Positions 11,052 through 21,956 of a DNA stretch of 27,369 nt are shown one piece after another. Numbering within the stretch: position 1 is the stretch's first letter; each line of letters opens with the position of its first letter. The notes beneath the pieces are model-generated. The model was not told the DNA's origin. It was given only the letters and a program-made list of their open reading frames with translations, and ran no database searches. The translations under genes were made by a program, and so were the position numbers. The DNA is from Neelides folsomi (lineage: Eukaryota > Arthropoda > Collembola > Neelipleona > Neelidae), in the NCBI GenBank assembly GCA_034687125.1, contig JAQGBZ010000606.1, positions 1 to 27,369 on the forward strand, read 5' to 3'.

Positions 11052-12279
11052 TTATTTTATTCGTTTTATTAATTGAACTAATTTAATTTTTGCATTTGTC
11101 AAACTGGAAATTACATCATTTTTAAAGCTCGCATTAAAATACCAATAAAAAACAGGATTAATTGCACATTCAACTAATAACATATAAAAGGAGATTCCAT
11201 AAATGATATCATTATAATCACATTGTTCCTTCATATCATAATTAAGCTTTTCAATTCCAAAGAAAATTGTCAGTGGACACCAACAAATGGCAAATGCAAA
11301 TTGAACGAAAATGATCATTAAAATTGATTTCTTTTTCTTTTGCTCTCTTTTGGCAGCATCAGCTTCGACCATTTCCCCAATAGGTTTAATATTATTTAAA
11401 CATAAAATTGCCTTAATTGAGAAAAACGACCCAATGAATGAAGGAATTACAACAAGAGAAATCAAATTAAAAAATGGAACATTCGGCATAGCTTCGATTC
11501 CAAACTGAATTGAAGCACAAATACATTCATTTGTTATCGACTCATTTAAATAACTATTTACAAATTTCCCACTTTGGGGAGTCCAAATATTGAAAAACAT
11601 TAAAAATGTAGCGGAAGACAAAACCCAAATGAAGACAATTAAAAATAAATTCTTTTTAAAGTAAAATTGATTTTTGAAGGGAAACGCAATTGATTGATAT
11701 CTTTTAATGGCGATGATGCTCATTGTATAACAGGAGACATAGGCAGTTGTATTGGAAATGAATAAAATCACAATGCGGCTGGTTGAGTTCCATTCTTCTC
11801 CATAATTGCAGGGATTGTAAATGCAGGAAATTAATAGAATTAAATCAGAAAATGAAATGTTTGCATAAAGAAGTTTGGCCGTTGTGAGTTTCCTTCGCTT
11901 TGTACTTGTGAAGATTCGAATAACAAATAAATTGGTCAGGAAAGAAAAAACAATTAGAATTCCAATCACTGCAGGAGACATGAAGGCTAAAGCGTGTCCG
12001 ATTGAAGAATTTTTTGTATCACGTTCAGAGTTGAAGGAATTGTAAGATTTTTCTGTGAAGTTTCCCATGAATTCAGGTAAATCTGAAATTTGTTAAATAT
12101 CTATGAAATGAATAAATTGTTATATAAAATAAAATAATAAATTATTAATAGCCACAATACGGAGTTAAAATTAATTAACGTAAAATTGCAATCATATATG
12201 ACATCATATTAATAATATATTATTATTGTAGTCGAAATTTATTAACAATCTTACCATTTATTGAAAAAGTGAAATTCAT
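11052..12279 (-). CDS. Class A (rhodopsin-like) G-protein-coupled receptor
   Basis: Two exons, 12279-12255 and 12082-11052; 1056 bases, 351 aa. The small first exon (MNFTFSIN, GT donor at 12254) joins in frame with an AG acceptor before DLPEFMGNFT; without it the protein would start at the ATG at 12068 (338 aa). Seven hydrophobic segments are visible. Landmarks: TM1 FLTNLF, TM2 FSDL, TM3 end AIKRYQSI, a basic third loop (KREQKKKKS), TM6 AICWCPL (275-278), TM7 NPVFY (317-321). N-terminal N-glycosylation sites are NFT, NFT and NSS. ECL1 has a Trp (GEEWN) as in peptide receptors, so a neuropeptide receptor is plausible, but I cannot name the ligand. Unusual: the DRY aspartate is Lys (KRY), and the conserved Cys at the top of TM3 appears to be Arg. 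Confidence 0.88.
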
Positions 12280-13227
12280 TTTTTGTTTAATTATTTAATA
12301 TAAATATTAATGGATATTTATATAATTCTGTTAAAATTTGAGATAACTGTTATAAACTTAATTACTTATTTGGATTTAAATACTGATCATATGAAATTAT
12401 ATGTTCGAACATAGATATTTACTTTTTATTTTTATTGAATATTGAAAATTTATCCAATGATTATATTTTATATGTTAAATGTTTGGATGTTTGGTATAAA
12501 GAATTTTCACTCCAAATGTCTTCAAATTAATCCAAGTTCATTGAAATCAATTCAAGGTTTACACATTTAAACAAGTTTCTATAACACAAACTTACACTAA
12601 AGGGTTCTTACATATGATATAGAGTAAGTATGTACTTTATGAACTATATTATGCAATGTATGTTTATAACAAAGTAACAAGTACCTTTCTGAATCATTTT
12701 TTACATTTTTACTAGTGATACAAATAATACCTATAATTAAAATTGTATGATCGCTTATGGAATACAGTTTTTATTATATAGGTATTAGGTATACAATATT
12801 TTTTAATCTTTATTACGTAGGTATGTAAGAATGTAAGTAGATTTAATCTTAATTGTTAGATTGTTAAATTAAGGCAATCTATTATTTTTTCTTGTAAATC
12901 ATGTTTCATTATTCATTAATGTTAAGTTATTAAGATACAATCAATGATTTAATGGAAGTGGAACACAAAGGACCTTGTTCTTGGAAATGATTTGGCATTG
13001 CAATAAAAGTGTTAATAAGCAAAAGTGAATGACAGATAAACTCAATCAGTCATGCTATGTATAATATTATAGTTTAAGATTAATTCTAGTGTACATATAT
13101 TACTTGTATAAGTAGTAGTAGTATACAGATGCAACAAAGTAAAATATGCCTAAATGTATTGTTATTTTGTTAAAATCTTAATGATAAAATTATTATTTTT
13201 ATTATTATATAAATAATTATAACTATA
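12280..13227. other. Intergenic, AT-rich
   Basis: Upstream of the GPCR gene. I see no coding frame, RNA gene or terminal repeat pair. Confidence 0.35.
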
Positions 13228-13610
13228 GGTATATACAGGGCTGTAAAAAACCAGCTGGTAAAACTCTCAAACTGTTTTAACAGGGTGAAACCTGTTTTAA
13301 CAGGGTAACTATGTAGTATATGCTAAAGCCTGATGAATGAATCATACAAATCGTAAAAGTTGTTCGATATTTAATGTGGTTAATGTATCAACTTGATAAT
13401 AAGTTCAAATCTACATCAAAATTCGCATATTTAAGCTCCTTAGAACTATTGGGAATTGTTAGAATTGATATTACAATAAAATCAATCTGAGGGGAATTTG
13501 AGAAAATGTATAAAACCAGTTTTGACAGGGTGAGGCTACCCTGTTAAAACAGCCTTTTGACAGTTTTACCAGGTTGTAAAAAACCAGGCATCCCCAGCCC
13601 TGGGTATATA
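13228..13610. mobile_element. hAT-type MITE with 8-bp target duplication
   Basis: A 367-bp element (13236-13602) begins CAGGGCTG and ends CAGCCCTG. It is flanked on both sides by GGTATATA (13228-13235 and 13603-13610), an 8-bp target-site duplication. The imperfect terminal repeats extend inward about 60 bases and include TGGTAAAACT-CTCAAA and CTGTTTTAACAGGGT, the latter iterated near the left end. CAGGG-type ends plus an 8-bp duplication are hallmarks of the hAT superfamily. It has no coding capacity and was presumably mobilised by a transposase elsewhere. Confidence 0.88.
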
Positions 13611-14262
13611 TTGTTAATCAAATTCATATAAATTTCATTTCCATAAATATACATAGAGTACATGAATAAGGTCAAAGTCCAGGACGCGGGCCTGTTTGTA
13701 CAAAAATTCATATGGATTTTAGTTTAGCAAAATGAATAGATTAATGAATTAAAGTACAAAAGATAATTGTGCAATCATAAATCATATAATCTTATAGATC
13801 AAACCTTTCAAAAGGCTTGATTTAAATAATTCTGGTAATTACGTAATAGTTAGTTCTATCAAAATAATTGTTTTTTAGAGGGGAATACAAAAATACAGTT
13901 TCTTAAAGCGTACTATCCCAAAGCTTTAAATTAAAGCGTTTAGCATTAATTAAATTTGTTATTGTTATAATTTATATGTAGTTTAATTCTACTTTTAAGT
14001 AAATTTGAGTTTTGAATGAAGAATTGAATGAATATGATGAATACGAATATGAATGTTATTTTCATTTTGGAATTTATCTAAATCGATTTAATTTAAAAAT
14101 CTGAATATTTTCTGTTTTTAAAATACAAATATGAAGAAAGCACTTTTACAAATAATTATATTTGAGAGAGATTGTATAAATTTTATATGTAAAAATATTT
14201 ATGATTGAATATATAAGTAATATATGTATAATATTATAGTAGCTTCTATCCAAACATCTGCA
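13611..14262. other. Intergenic, downstream of the F-box gene
   Basis: AT-rich with no gene seen. No canonical AATAAA was found close after the F-box stop codon. Confidence 0.35.
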
Positions 14263-17200
14263 TTATTCTTGTGAAATTTTTGTCCAGGTGACTTCAACTT
14301 TAGAATCAAATACTTTCACGATGCGCTGAAATTAAAAGTTTTTAAATTAAAACTGATGATAAAATGATCCCCTAACAACATAATTAATAATTACATACAT
14401 TATGAAGATTAAATTATAAAACTAATTAGCTAAACTAAATATCAAATTACGAATGAATTAAAATAATCTTACCGTTTTAACTAGACTCGTTTTCTTAAAG
14501 TTGGTTTCTTTGAATGTTGAAAAACGATCGCTAAAACGATTTTGAATACAACAATCACATTCCAATTCGGAGAATTTCAATTTCAATTCAGTCAAGGAAG
14601 GAAATCTTGAAAAGATGAGATGAATTGCGGGAAAATCAAAAGTTTCCTTTTCAATGAAATCTTTGTAATTCTTTTTGTATGAACATTCAAAGTTCAAAGA
14701 AATAAATTTAATATCTAAAATCACAATCAAATCATATTAGTTTTTTTCATAAAATGATATTCATAATTGCATAAAGTATTTAATTGTAATAATTAAAATA
14801 ATTAATTGTAATTTAGTACAAGTCAAAATGTGTAAATTACTTTGATAAATAAAACTTACTTTGAATCGCGTCTGGATTAATAATCCCAAAGCAATTAATT
14901 AAATTCTGGTTGAGAATGTCAATGACAGGAGCTCTAATTGACGAATATTTTAATTTTGCATCCAAATGTGTAAGATATACACTGTGTGAATAAACTTGAA
15001 AAATGAAGCTTTTGAGAAGACTGTCATTGTAACTTGTAACGTATTTCAATTTTCTCAAGTTTGGAAACAATCGGCCCAAATCGTCAAAATTTCGAGAATT
15101 ACCTCCAAAACCGGACAAATCCAATTGAACAACATTTGCTGTTGTGAAATTCCCGAATTGATCCGTAAAGTTTGAAACGTCGAATTGGGAATTGAATGAA
15201 TGATTTCGCGATTTGGGACAAATGAAGAAGGCAAATCCCAACGAAGGCCATTTGAATGCACAGAACCATCGGAAGTAAATGTAAGCAATGAGAGCATTAT
15301 CAGAATCATGACGCATCGGATGTGATAAGTGGATTATCATCGTTTCTAAATGAGGCAAATTGAACTTCAAAGTTTCCAAAAATTGTTCAAATTGTTCATG
15401 CGGAATTTTAAGTTCAGGGAATGACAAATGTAGAAATTTAAGATTTTTGAATTCCTTCAAATTGACCTGTTCAAGTTTCTCATGAAATGAACGAATCCAA
15501 AATCTTTCCAAATTTGGAAATTTTTCTCCAAAGTGATTCAAAATGTCATTGTTGTACTCGTAAAGGGCATCGTGTAAAATAAGCTCGATGAGAGTTTTCG
15601 AGAGATTCGTCTTGTTGTCGAGGAAATTCCAAATCGGCTCGAAATATTCGAAAGCTCCCAACCCATCAGATCTAATTAAACAAAATATAAATTAAGTTAA
15701 TTAAGTAACATAGTAACATTAATTATATAGTTTAATTCAGTTAATTTTTCATAATTCCATATTGTATTATTATAATTATTATTATAATTTATAATTAATG
15801 ATTAATTACCTTGGTCTTAGATTGATTCTAAGTGTCTTGATATTCAATTCAAATTTCTTTTCATTGGGTTTTAAATATTTGAATTTAAACCCAAACGATG
15901 TGAAGTTCAAAATGGTGATTTGTGGGCAATATGTCTGAAATTGGGCAAAAACTTTGTCCAGGTCAATGAATTGATCCATTTTTGCCATGATTTCAACATC
16001 CACGAGATTCTTTGCCATTCTCATCAATTGGGAGGAAATAAGTCGAGAAATTTCGTAATCATATTCACGAGCGTTGTAATTGGCTAATTGATTTCCATTG
16101 AACCGATTTCGGAATGGAATTTTATTCTGATGCATCATAAATTCCAGCCGAGTCAATTTGTCCAAATTCGCTTTGCCAAACATTTTGAAGGATTCCGTCC
16201 CGGGGTAAATTTTGTCTCTAATTACAAGAATTTCCAAATTGGGGAAATGTTTAAAAAGCATAGTGTGTAAATGGTCGATCCTCATGTGAAATCCGGGTTG
16301 ATTTAATCTGCGCTCAGAAATTGTGTAATTGTCGAGGTTCAAATACAATGTGGAATCTCCAACAACATGAGCAAAACTGTACAAACTTTCGCTAATTAAC
16401 TGAATGGAATTATAAAGTTTGAATGCGTGGAATGGACGAAATTTGGAATTTTCGAATGTGGAAACATAATTACGTAAAGATCTTTCATTGGTGATTGTGC
16501 AAATTGTTCTTCCGGTGAGTTCAGACAGATATTTCGAGGCGATGTTGTTGCATAATTTATTGACAAGTCGAAGACAGATCAAAGCATTTAGATTGTATTT
16601 GAAATCTTTTACAATTTCATGGACCAACTGAAATTAAAAATTAAATTAATTCTTAATTATAAAATTACGTTAATAATTTTAAAGTGACATTTGTATACAA
16701 TGTGCGTTTTATAAAACGTTACCCACGTGTAATGTTAAAGCATAGGAATAAGTCACCGTTTTACATTTTTAAATAAAAATTAAATTTCCTAAAGAATATG
16801 TTAGAAAAGGCGCTTAAAATGAGAGGCAATATTGAGGTTTTCCATTGTTTGTTAAAAACTCATACTTGCTATAATTCAATTAAAATGGTTCAATATTCCC
16901 TTGAACATCTTCTTTAAAAGGAATAAAGCTACGACTATACCCTATACTTTAACACAATACGTGGGTAACGTTTTAAAAAACGCACATTGTACTTTATAGT
17001 CTGTACCATATTTAAGCAAACAGGTAGTAAGGTTAATAGTAAATTAATTAATTGGGATATATTAATAAGATAATTAAATATTATTACCAAATAATTGTTG
17101 AACACTTGAAGACTGAGATCATTTTCCGGTTTTGAAATTACATCCAATAGCTGTTTTTTCTGCAAATTGGTAACAGACATTTAGGTTTATAGTTAATTGT

Positions 17201-17350
17201 ATATTTTTAATTTCGATATTCAATATTTATTTAATTTAATTATAAATTAGTTGATGGTATTAAAGTTAATTAATAATGTTTTGATAATGTTTTGATAATT
17301 TGATAATGATAATGTTACAAAATTACCTCATTTGGCACAAATCCCGACAT
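14263..17350 (-). CDS. F-box protein with leucine-rich repeats
   Basis: Six exons: 17350-17327, 17159-17088, 16627-15810, 15671-14860, 14714-14473, 14325-14263; 2031 bases, 676 aa, all junctions in frame and GT-AG. Residues about 25-65 form an F-box-like motif (FNNYLLVHEIVKDF then LICLRLVNKLCNNI). The rest has degenerate leucine-rich units (HFPNLEILVIRD, FKNLKFLHLSFPEL, VVQLDLSGFGG, FPNLRKLKYV, FPSLTELKLKFSEL). Such proteins usually bind Skp1 and recruit substrates to an SCF ubiquitin ligase; the substrate is unknown. The first exon encodes only MSGFVPNE. An alternative ATG at 17180 runs in frame through the exon 2 acceptor (MSVTNLQ then KKQLLDV), giving a possible second N-terminus. The exon 3 ORF and exon 4 ORF are clean over 1.6 kb. 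Confidence 0.85.
16696..16991. mobile_element. MITE in F-box intron 2, TA-flanked
   Basis: A 292-bp element (16698-16989) begins CAATGTGCGTTTT and ends with its inverse, AAAACGCACATTG. The inverted repeats run about 50 bases with few mismatches (inner part AAACGTTACCCACGT, then GTTAAAG-ATAGG). It is flanked by TA on both sides, suggesting a Tc1/mariner-type two-base duplication. It has no ORF. Confidence 0.75.
17273..17315. repeat. Short tandem repeat
   Basis: Iterated (g)ataatgtttt-type units, in the first intron of the F-box gene. Confidence 0.5.
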
Positions 17351-18195
17351 TATTTGCAAATTGAAAGAGAAAAGATAGCTGTCGCAAATCACTGGCAGTA
17401 ATTAAGCCACACTTTTAGCTCTGGAGCGGATCTCTTTCGGTATTAATATTAACTTTATTTGGCTTTAACTCTTAACCTAAGAATAAGAGTAAATGAAAGT
17501 TTATCAAGTATATTAACGACTATAGTTTCGCCAACTAGTTATTAATCTAAAGATAATCAACTAATCGTAAGTTAGCAAAATAATAAAAAGCCAAGTAAGG
17601 AGTTCGATAACGAGATAAAGTAAATAAGTGAAATGTGAAACGACAAGAATTTTAAATCTATTTCTTTTTCGTTTCCTGTTTTTACCGCCTTAATTATAAA
17701 GTCTCAAGGTTCCCTTCATCATTGCGATATTGCGAATTTAACGATAACGAGGGATAAGTGAGATGTGCTTTATACATGTAATTATTCTAATTATATACAC
17801 ATAATAGTGAATTCATCTTGACTTTTAATTGTAATTTTCTAATTGTAGTGTTTAGTTAACTTTTAACTATACAAATAATTTTAATTTTAATCTGACTGTT
17901 GATTTATATATTATAATAAATGCATGCTTAAATAAAAAATTATTAAATAATGACGAGGCAAAAATAAGAGTAAATGAAAGTTTTAGATCATAGCTTTATT
18001 GAAATATTTTATTAAAAAATTAAATTAGTTTGGCCATATATTTGTATGAAACTGTAAATATTTAACAATAATGCTATTATTAATTTAATTATAACATTTA
18101 TTAATTTACATATAATTATATGTATGGTACATTTACTTTTAGTACAATTTAAATAAAAGTTTAAAAGTTTAAAATCTAAAATACAAACGACTTCA
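17351..18195. other. Intergenic, upstream of the F-box gene
   Basis: Non-coding as far as can be seen. It separates the F-box start from the 3' end of the next minus-strand gene. The sequence aataagagtaaatgaaagttt occurs twice (near 17481 and 17964), a direct repeat of about 20 bases. Confidence 0.35.
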
Positions 18196-20321
18196 TTAAT
18201 AAACTATTCGATTATTTTGGGTATCCTTCGTTTCTCTTTTCTCATGCCTGATAAAATGGAGTCTTAAAGTTGTTTTACTTTCAAAGTTCTTTCCACATTT
18301 TTCGCAAATCTGCGGATCGTGTTTCCTCACAGTATGAACCTTTAACAAGGCCAAATGTGAAAATCCTCTTTGGCATATTGGACATTTAAAATCTTTTGGT
18401 TTCTCACTATGAAACATAAGATGGTTAGGTAAAGTGCCCGGTTTTTTAAAACCTTTATTGAAACCTTTATGAACGTAAAAATGTTTGTTCAAATGACTTT
18501 TAATTTTAGTTTTAAATCCACAAATGTGACAAACATAATTCAATTCCTAGTGAATTTCCTCAACATGACGTTCTCTTAAAAAATTCGATTGGAGCCCAAA
18601 TTACAAACATTGCAATTAAATAACAGTTTTCCTATTTTGGTTAAATGTAGTTTCCCCTTTAAATGCCTTGCCAGAAGCAAATCAAATTTAAAATATTTAT
18701 TGCAATCATTGCATTTAAAATTCCCATCTAAAATCTTTTCCTTTGTGTGGATATTCCTCATGTGTTTCTTCGATTGCTCATAAAATAAAAATTTCCCTGA
18801 GCAAAACAAACATTCCACATTACTTTTTTTGCCTAAATGTGTCACAAGATGTCTTTCCAAAGATTGGTAAAGGTTAAAAGGTCTTTCGCGTATTTTGCAT
18901 TTATATTTCATTCCTCGTTCTTTTGAATTTGTTTCAATTATTTTTTCATTCGTGTTTTTTTCTAGTAAACCGATGTGTGAATTTTTTGGAGCAAACGTGA
19001 CAGGAAAACCATCGTTCTTTTTCAACGCATTGAAATGGAATTAATGGGATTAATTGATTACACATTTGGCATGGGAATTTTCCTTGTACATTAAAATGCC
19101 TTACTTAATGTCGTACAAGATAGTCATAGTTTGAGCCTCTGTATTTACAATTAGGGAAAATTAAACATTTGTAGAAAAAAATCCCAAGACTTTCCAATTC
19201 TTCGTCCGTTAAATGAAATTGAACGTGGATTTTTAAAGCTGTAGAATTCGACGATTGTTTTCCACAAAATTGGCAAATGTTGATTTTCCGATTTTTTAAA
19301 TCCTTTTCGTGTGTTGTTTCGTGGACAATTAATTCATAAAATGTTGGGAAATTCATTTGGCAATTCCAGCAATTTAATTTTAATTCTTTCGGACTAATCA
19401 ACTTCACATCTGTTCGCCTTTTTTTCTTTCTTTTTCTAACAGATTTTGAATTTGGTTGTTCGGAGAATTCATTGCGATTAAACTCGTTTGGCATTTTTAT
19501 CTAAACAGCTAAAAATACAATTTAATTAGTTGAAATTGTAAATAATATTATATGCAATAATTTATTTGAATATTGCTAAGTTGAATTAAAAAATATATTT
19601 TTTATAAAATAATTAAATTATGTATTAATTAATTTTAGTACCTATTATCATTCTCAATCTCAACAAAATTTGGACATTCTTCAATAATAGAAGTATTTGA
19701 TGGTGAATTTTGATTTTGATTGACTTGGTCAGTTTGGTCAATGTCGGTAGGAACATTTACATTGTGTGAAGAAATTATTTGATTAAATTCAATTAACGTC
19801 CCGCTATCATCATCCTTTAATATCTCTACAAAAATAACATATTTAAATTGATAAATAAATAACTAATTAAACATAATAAATTTAGACTTCAAACTACAAA
19901 CCATTAACAAATGGTCAATGACATTAACTAACAAGATCACTTAAGAACATTCACAATATTTTGCACTGTTAATATTTCACAATTCTTAATTAATATTCTT
20001 ACCTTCGCATATTTTCATTCTGATTGTGTGTCCTAAGTTTTCACTGGAATTTAATTCAGCAAGGCTTGATTTGACGAATAAATCATGAATTCCTTCCTTT
20101 AAAGATTTAACTTGAATCGTTAAATGTTTAATCATTTTCAGATGCTCATTGTTTTAAAGCAACTCTTGCATATTGATATGCTGACCAGAACTTCTTCAAT
20201 AAACTTTAACAAGCGATAAACAAAATACTTGTCCAAATAATTCTCGCTTCGAAATTCCACAAATTCCACTTTTTATATCTTCTGTAAGCTCACCTTTACG
20301 CTTGCAGATTAAACAATCCAT
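18196..20321 (-). pseudogene. Decayed ZAD-like/C2H2 zinc-finger gene, copy 2
   Basis: Minus strand, same architecture as the locus at 2151-4871. Exon 1 (20321-20003) starts MDCLIC and reaches ICKSC, then KHL...KICE; exon 2 (19825-19642) is an acidic/Asn-rich linker (EILKDDD...); the finger exon starts near 19494 (MPNEFNRNEF) and ends at 18196. Damage: a frame change at SLV/SLL (about 20213), another after CKSCFK (about 20150), an in-frame TAA after LVRH (about 19102), a shift before the segment starting at 19025, a shift in a T run near 18575 and a TAG just before NYVCHIC (about 18548). One finger lacks its second Cys (CKIRERPF). Remaining fingers include CLFCSGKF, CNDCNKYF, CPICQRGF and CEKCGKNF. 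It once encoded a nuclear DNA-binding protein; a full product is unlikely now. Confidence 0.75.
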
Positions 20322-20880
20322 TATATAATGCGGAATATTAAGATTAAAGTTAACTAATTAATTAATTAATTTCAATTAATAAATAAAGTTTCCACATTTA
20401 ATTCTCTATTTAAATGTGATGAAGTTAAATTCTTTTAAAAAATATTCACAAGATAAAAAACAAATTGATTTTTGACCTTTTGTTTTAGCTAAATAAATTT
20501 TTGATTTACTTGAAGGAATTTAAATTATTTCTACCTTCGGTTTAATTAATTTAGCTGATAGATCTCAATTTCTCAACTCAAACCGAAATATATGTAGGTA
20601 TTGTGATATCATATCATGTATTTAATTATTGGTAAATTTAAATAATATCATGTACTCATTCATGTACTCGTATGCGTATTAATGCAAATGGTATATTACT
20701 ATTAATGTATATTTATTACATATTTATCCCATTATTTAATTATATTAAATACGTTGTCAAAATGATTAAGCGCTTCAGTGCCCAATTTAATAACAGACTG
20801 ATTATTCGATTGCTTTTATTTTTTTCTTCAATGTTGGTAAATAAGAATTATTAATAGATTTAAAGGAAATTTTGAATAAA
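20322..20880. other. Intergenic, AT-rich
   Basis: Between the zinc-finger pseudogene start and the 3' end of the defensin-like gene. The 60-codon frame at 20672-20854 is AT-rich with no family resemblance. Confidence 0.35.
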
Positions 20881-20882
20881 TC

Positions 20883-20905
20883 TTTATTAATTGTGTACAT
20901 TTATT
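20883..20905 (-). terminator. Poly(A) signals of the defensin-like gene
   Basis: Two AATAAA copies on the minus strand (20905-20900 and 20888-20883), within 40 bases of the stop codon. Confidence 0.5.
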
Positions 20906-20918
20906 TGTGAATTCCCAA

Positions 20919-21454
20919 TTAATCCAAATATGAACAATTGCATATTGAATTCCCCCAATCGCATTTTCCACCTTTTTTAGTTAAATGATTATTAATACAG
21001 TCCGAATAGCATGGGAAAAGTGTAGCGTCCAATCCGTTTAATATGCCTCCATCTCCCACACAATCTCCTGGGAGGTTGCAATTGAATGGAACGTAATCTA
21101 AAATAAATAAAAATAACCAAAAATAAATATGAAAATTGTGAAATTTTAAATGTAATTATCTAATAAAATAAGTTTAATCTAATTCAAGTCCAACAGTATT
21201 TATTATGGAAATGGAATAAAGGTCCAATTTTTTTTCAAAATATTTTTCAGTTTTTTCAACTTACTTGCCAACAACTCAGTTTTGCAAGCTTCACTCAAAA
21301 TCGATCCTGTAATGGCGTCTCTAAAAGCTGCGACTCTGGCTGAAACATCATTAGTATTGGTGAGTGGTGTTGAAATCGAGGGCGTTGCAAGTTGTCCATT
21401 GGTTCCCAAGATAACTCCAAGGAAACAAATTACTAAAATTCCTCCAAACTTCAT
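20919..21454 (-). CDS. Secreted defensin-like (CS-alpha-beta) Cys-rich peptide precursor
   Basis: Two exons, 21454-21265 and 21097-20919; 369 bases, 122 aa. Exon 1 encodes a signal peptide (MKFGGILVICFLGVILGTNG) and a Ser/Thr/Pro-rich then helical pro-region. Exon 2, joined in phase 1, carries the Cys-rich module: two cysteines (FNC, DCV), then PCYSDC (C-x3-C helix signature) and GGKC...ICNC (Gly-x-Cys gamma-core ending C-x-C). This is the six-cysteine order of arthropod defensins and related CS-alpha-beta peptides, which mostly disrupt bacterial or fungal membranes. The loop between the second cysteine and PC is longer than in classical insect defensins, and an extra Cys lies in the pro-region (EACK). 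No dibasic furin site precedes the core, so processing is unclear. A channel-active or structural role cannot be excluded. The gene is divergent from the gene at 21957. Confidence 0.78.
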
Positions 21455-21519
21455 TATGCCAGAGATTCAGACCCTCAGTGTGCAAATCTTCCTCGAACAA
21501 ACCTCTGGAGATAAATGGC

Positions 21520-21529
21520 GAAAAATCCC
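21520..21529 (-). promoter_or_regulatory. Possible Rel/NF-kB site upstream of the defensin-like gene
   Basis: GGGATTTTTC on the minus strand, 66-75 bases before the start codon. It resembles the GGG-R-NN-YYCC sites that control insect immune peptides. One short motif in AT-rich DNA is weak evidence. Confidence 0.25.
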
Positions 21530-21595
21530 AAGTTCGGAACCAAATATTAAATTCCTTTGCGCAACATTTGGTTCAAATGATTTGAACTTGGCCTT
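21528..21595. repeat. Imperfect palindrome in the divergent promoter
   Basis: CCAAGTTC-GGAACCAAAT on the left pairs with ATTTGGTTC-(11 bases)-GAACTTGG on the right, about 20 bases apart. It lies between the two divergent Cys-rich genes and could be a protein-binding site or a small foldback. Confidence 0.5.
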
Positions 21596-21956
21596 TTAAC
21601 CATTTTAGTTTCGACTTTCAACTCTAACCTTACTCAACATAAAAATTAACGTTTTGACATTTGACATTTGTAATCTTAAACTTAAAAATCTTATATTCTT
21701 AAACATTTTTATCCTCAATTATAGTATTCATTGCGAATCGAGAACGCAGTTTTGAAACAAATTGAAACTAATGTTATAATCTGGTGGTCCGATGATGAAA
21801 CGATAGCTCAATTATTGGACTCTTTTTTATCCTAGGTTGGGAAATGAAGGTCGAGAGAAGTTGGGAAGTTCAATGGCAAGGGGATTTGATAAGTTTGAAA
21901 GATTCCAACGTTAAATCTTCATTGTCACTTTAGGGATTATTCATTAAAGATCAAAA

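Noticed and set aside
15055..15309. 84-codon minus frame inside the F-box exon
   Set aside because: Out of frame with the long clean exon 4.
20672..20854. 60-codon hydrophobic frame on plus
   Set aside because: Hydrophobicity comes from AT-rich codons; no support from neighbours or splice sites.
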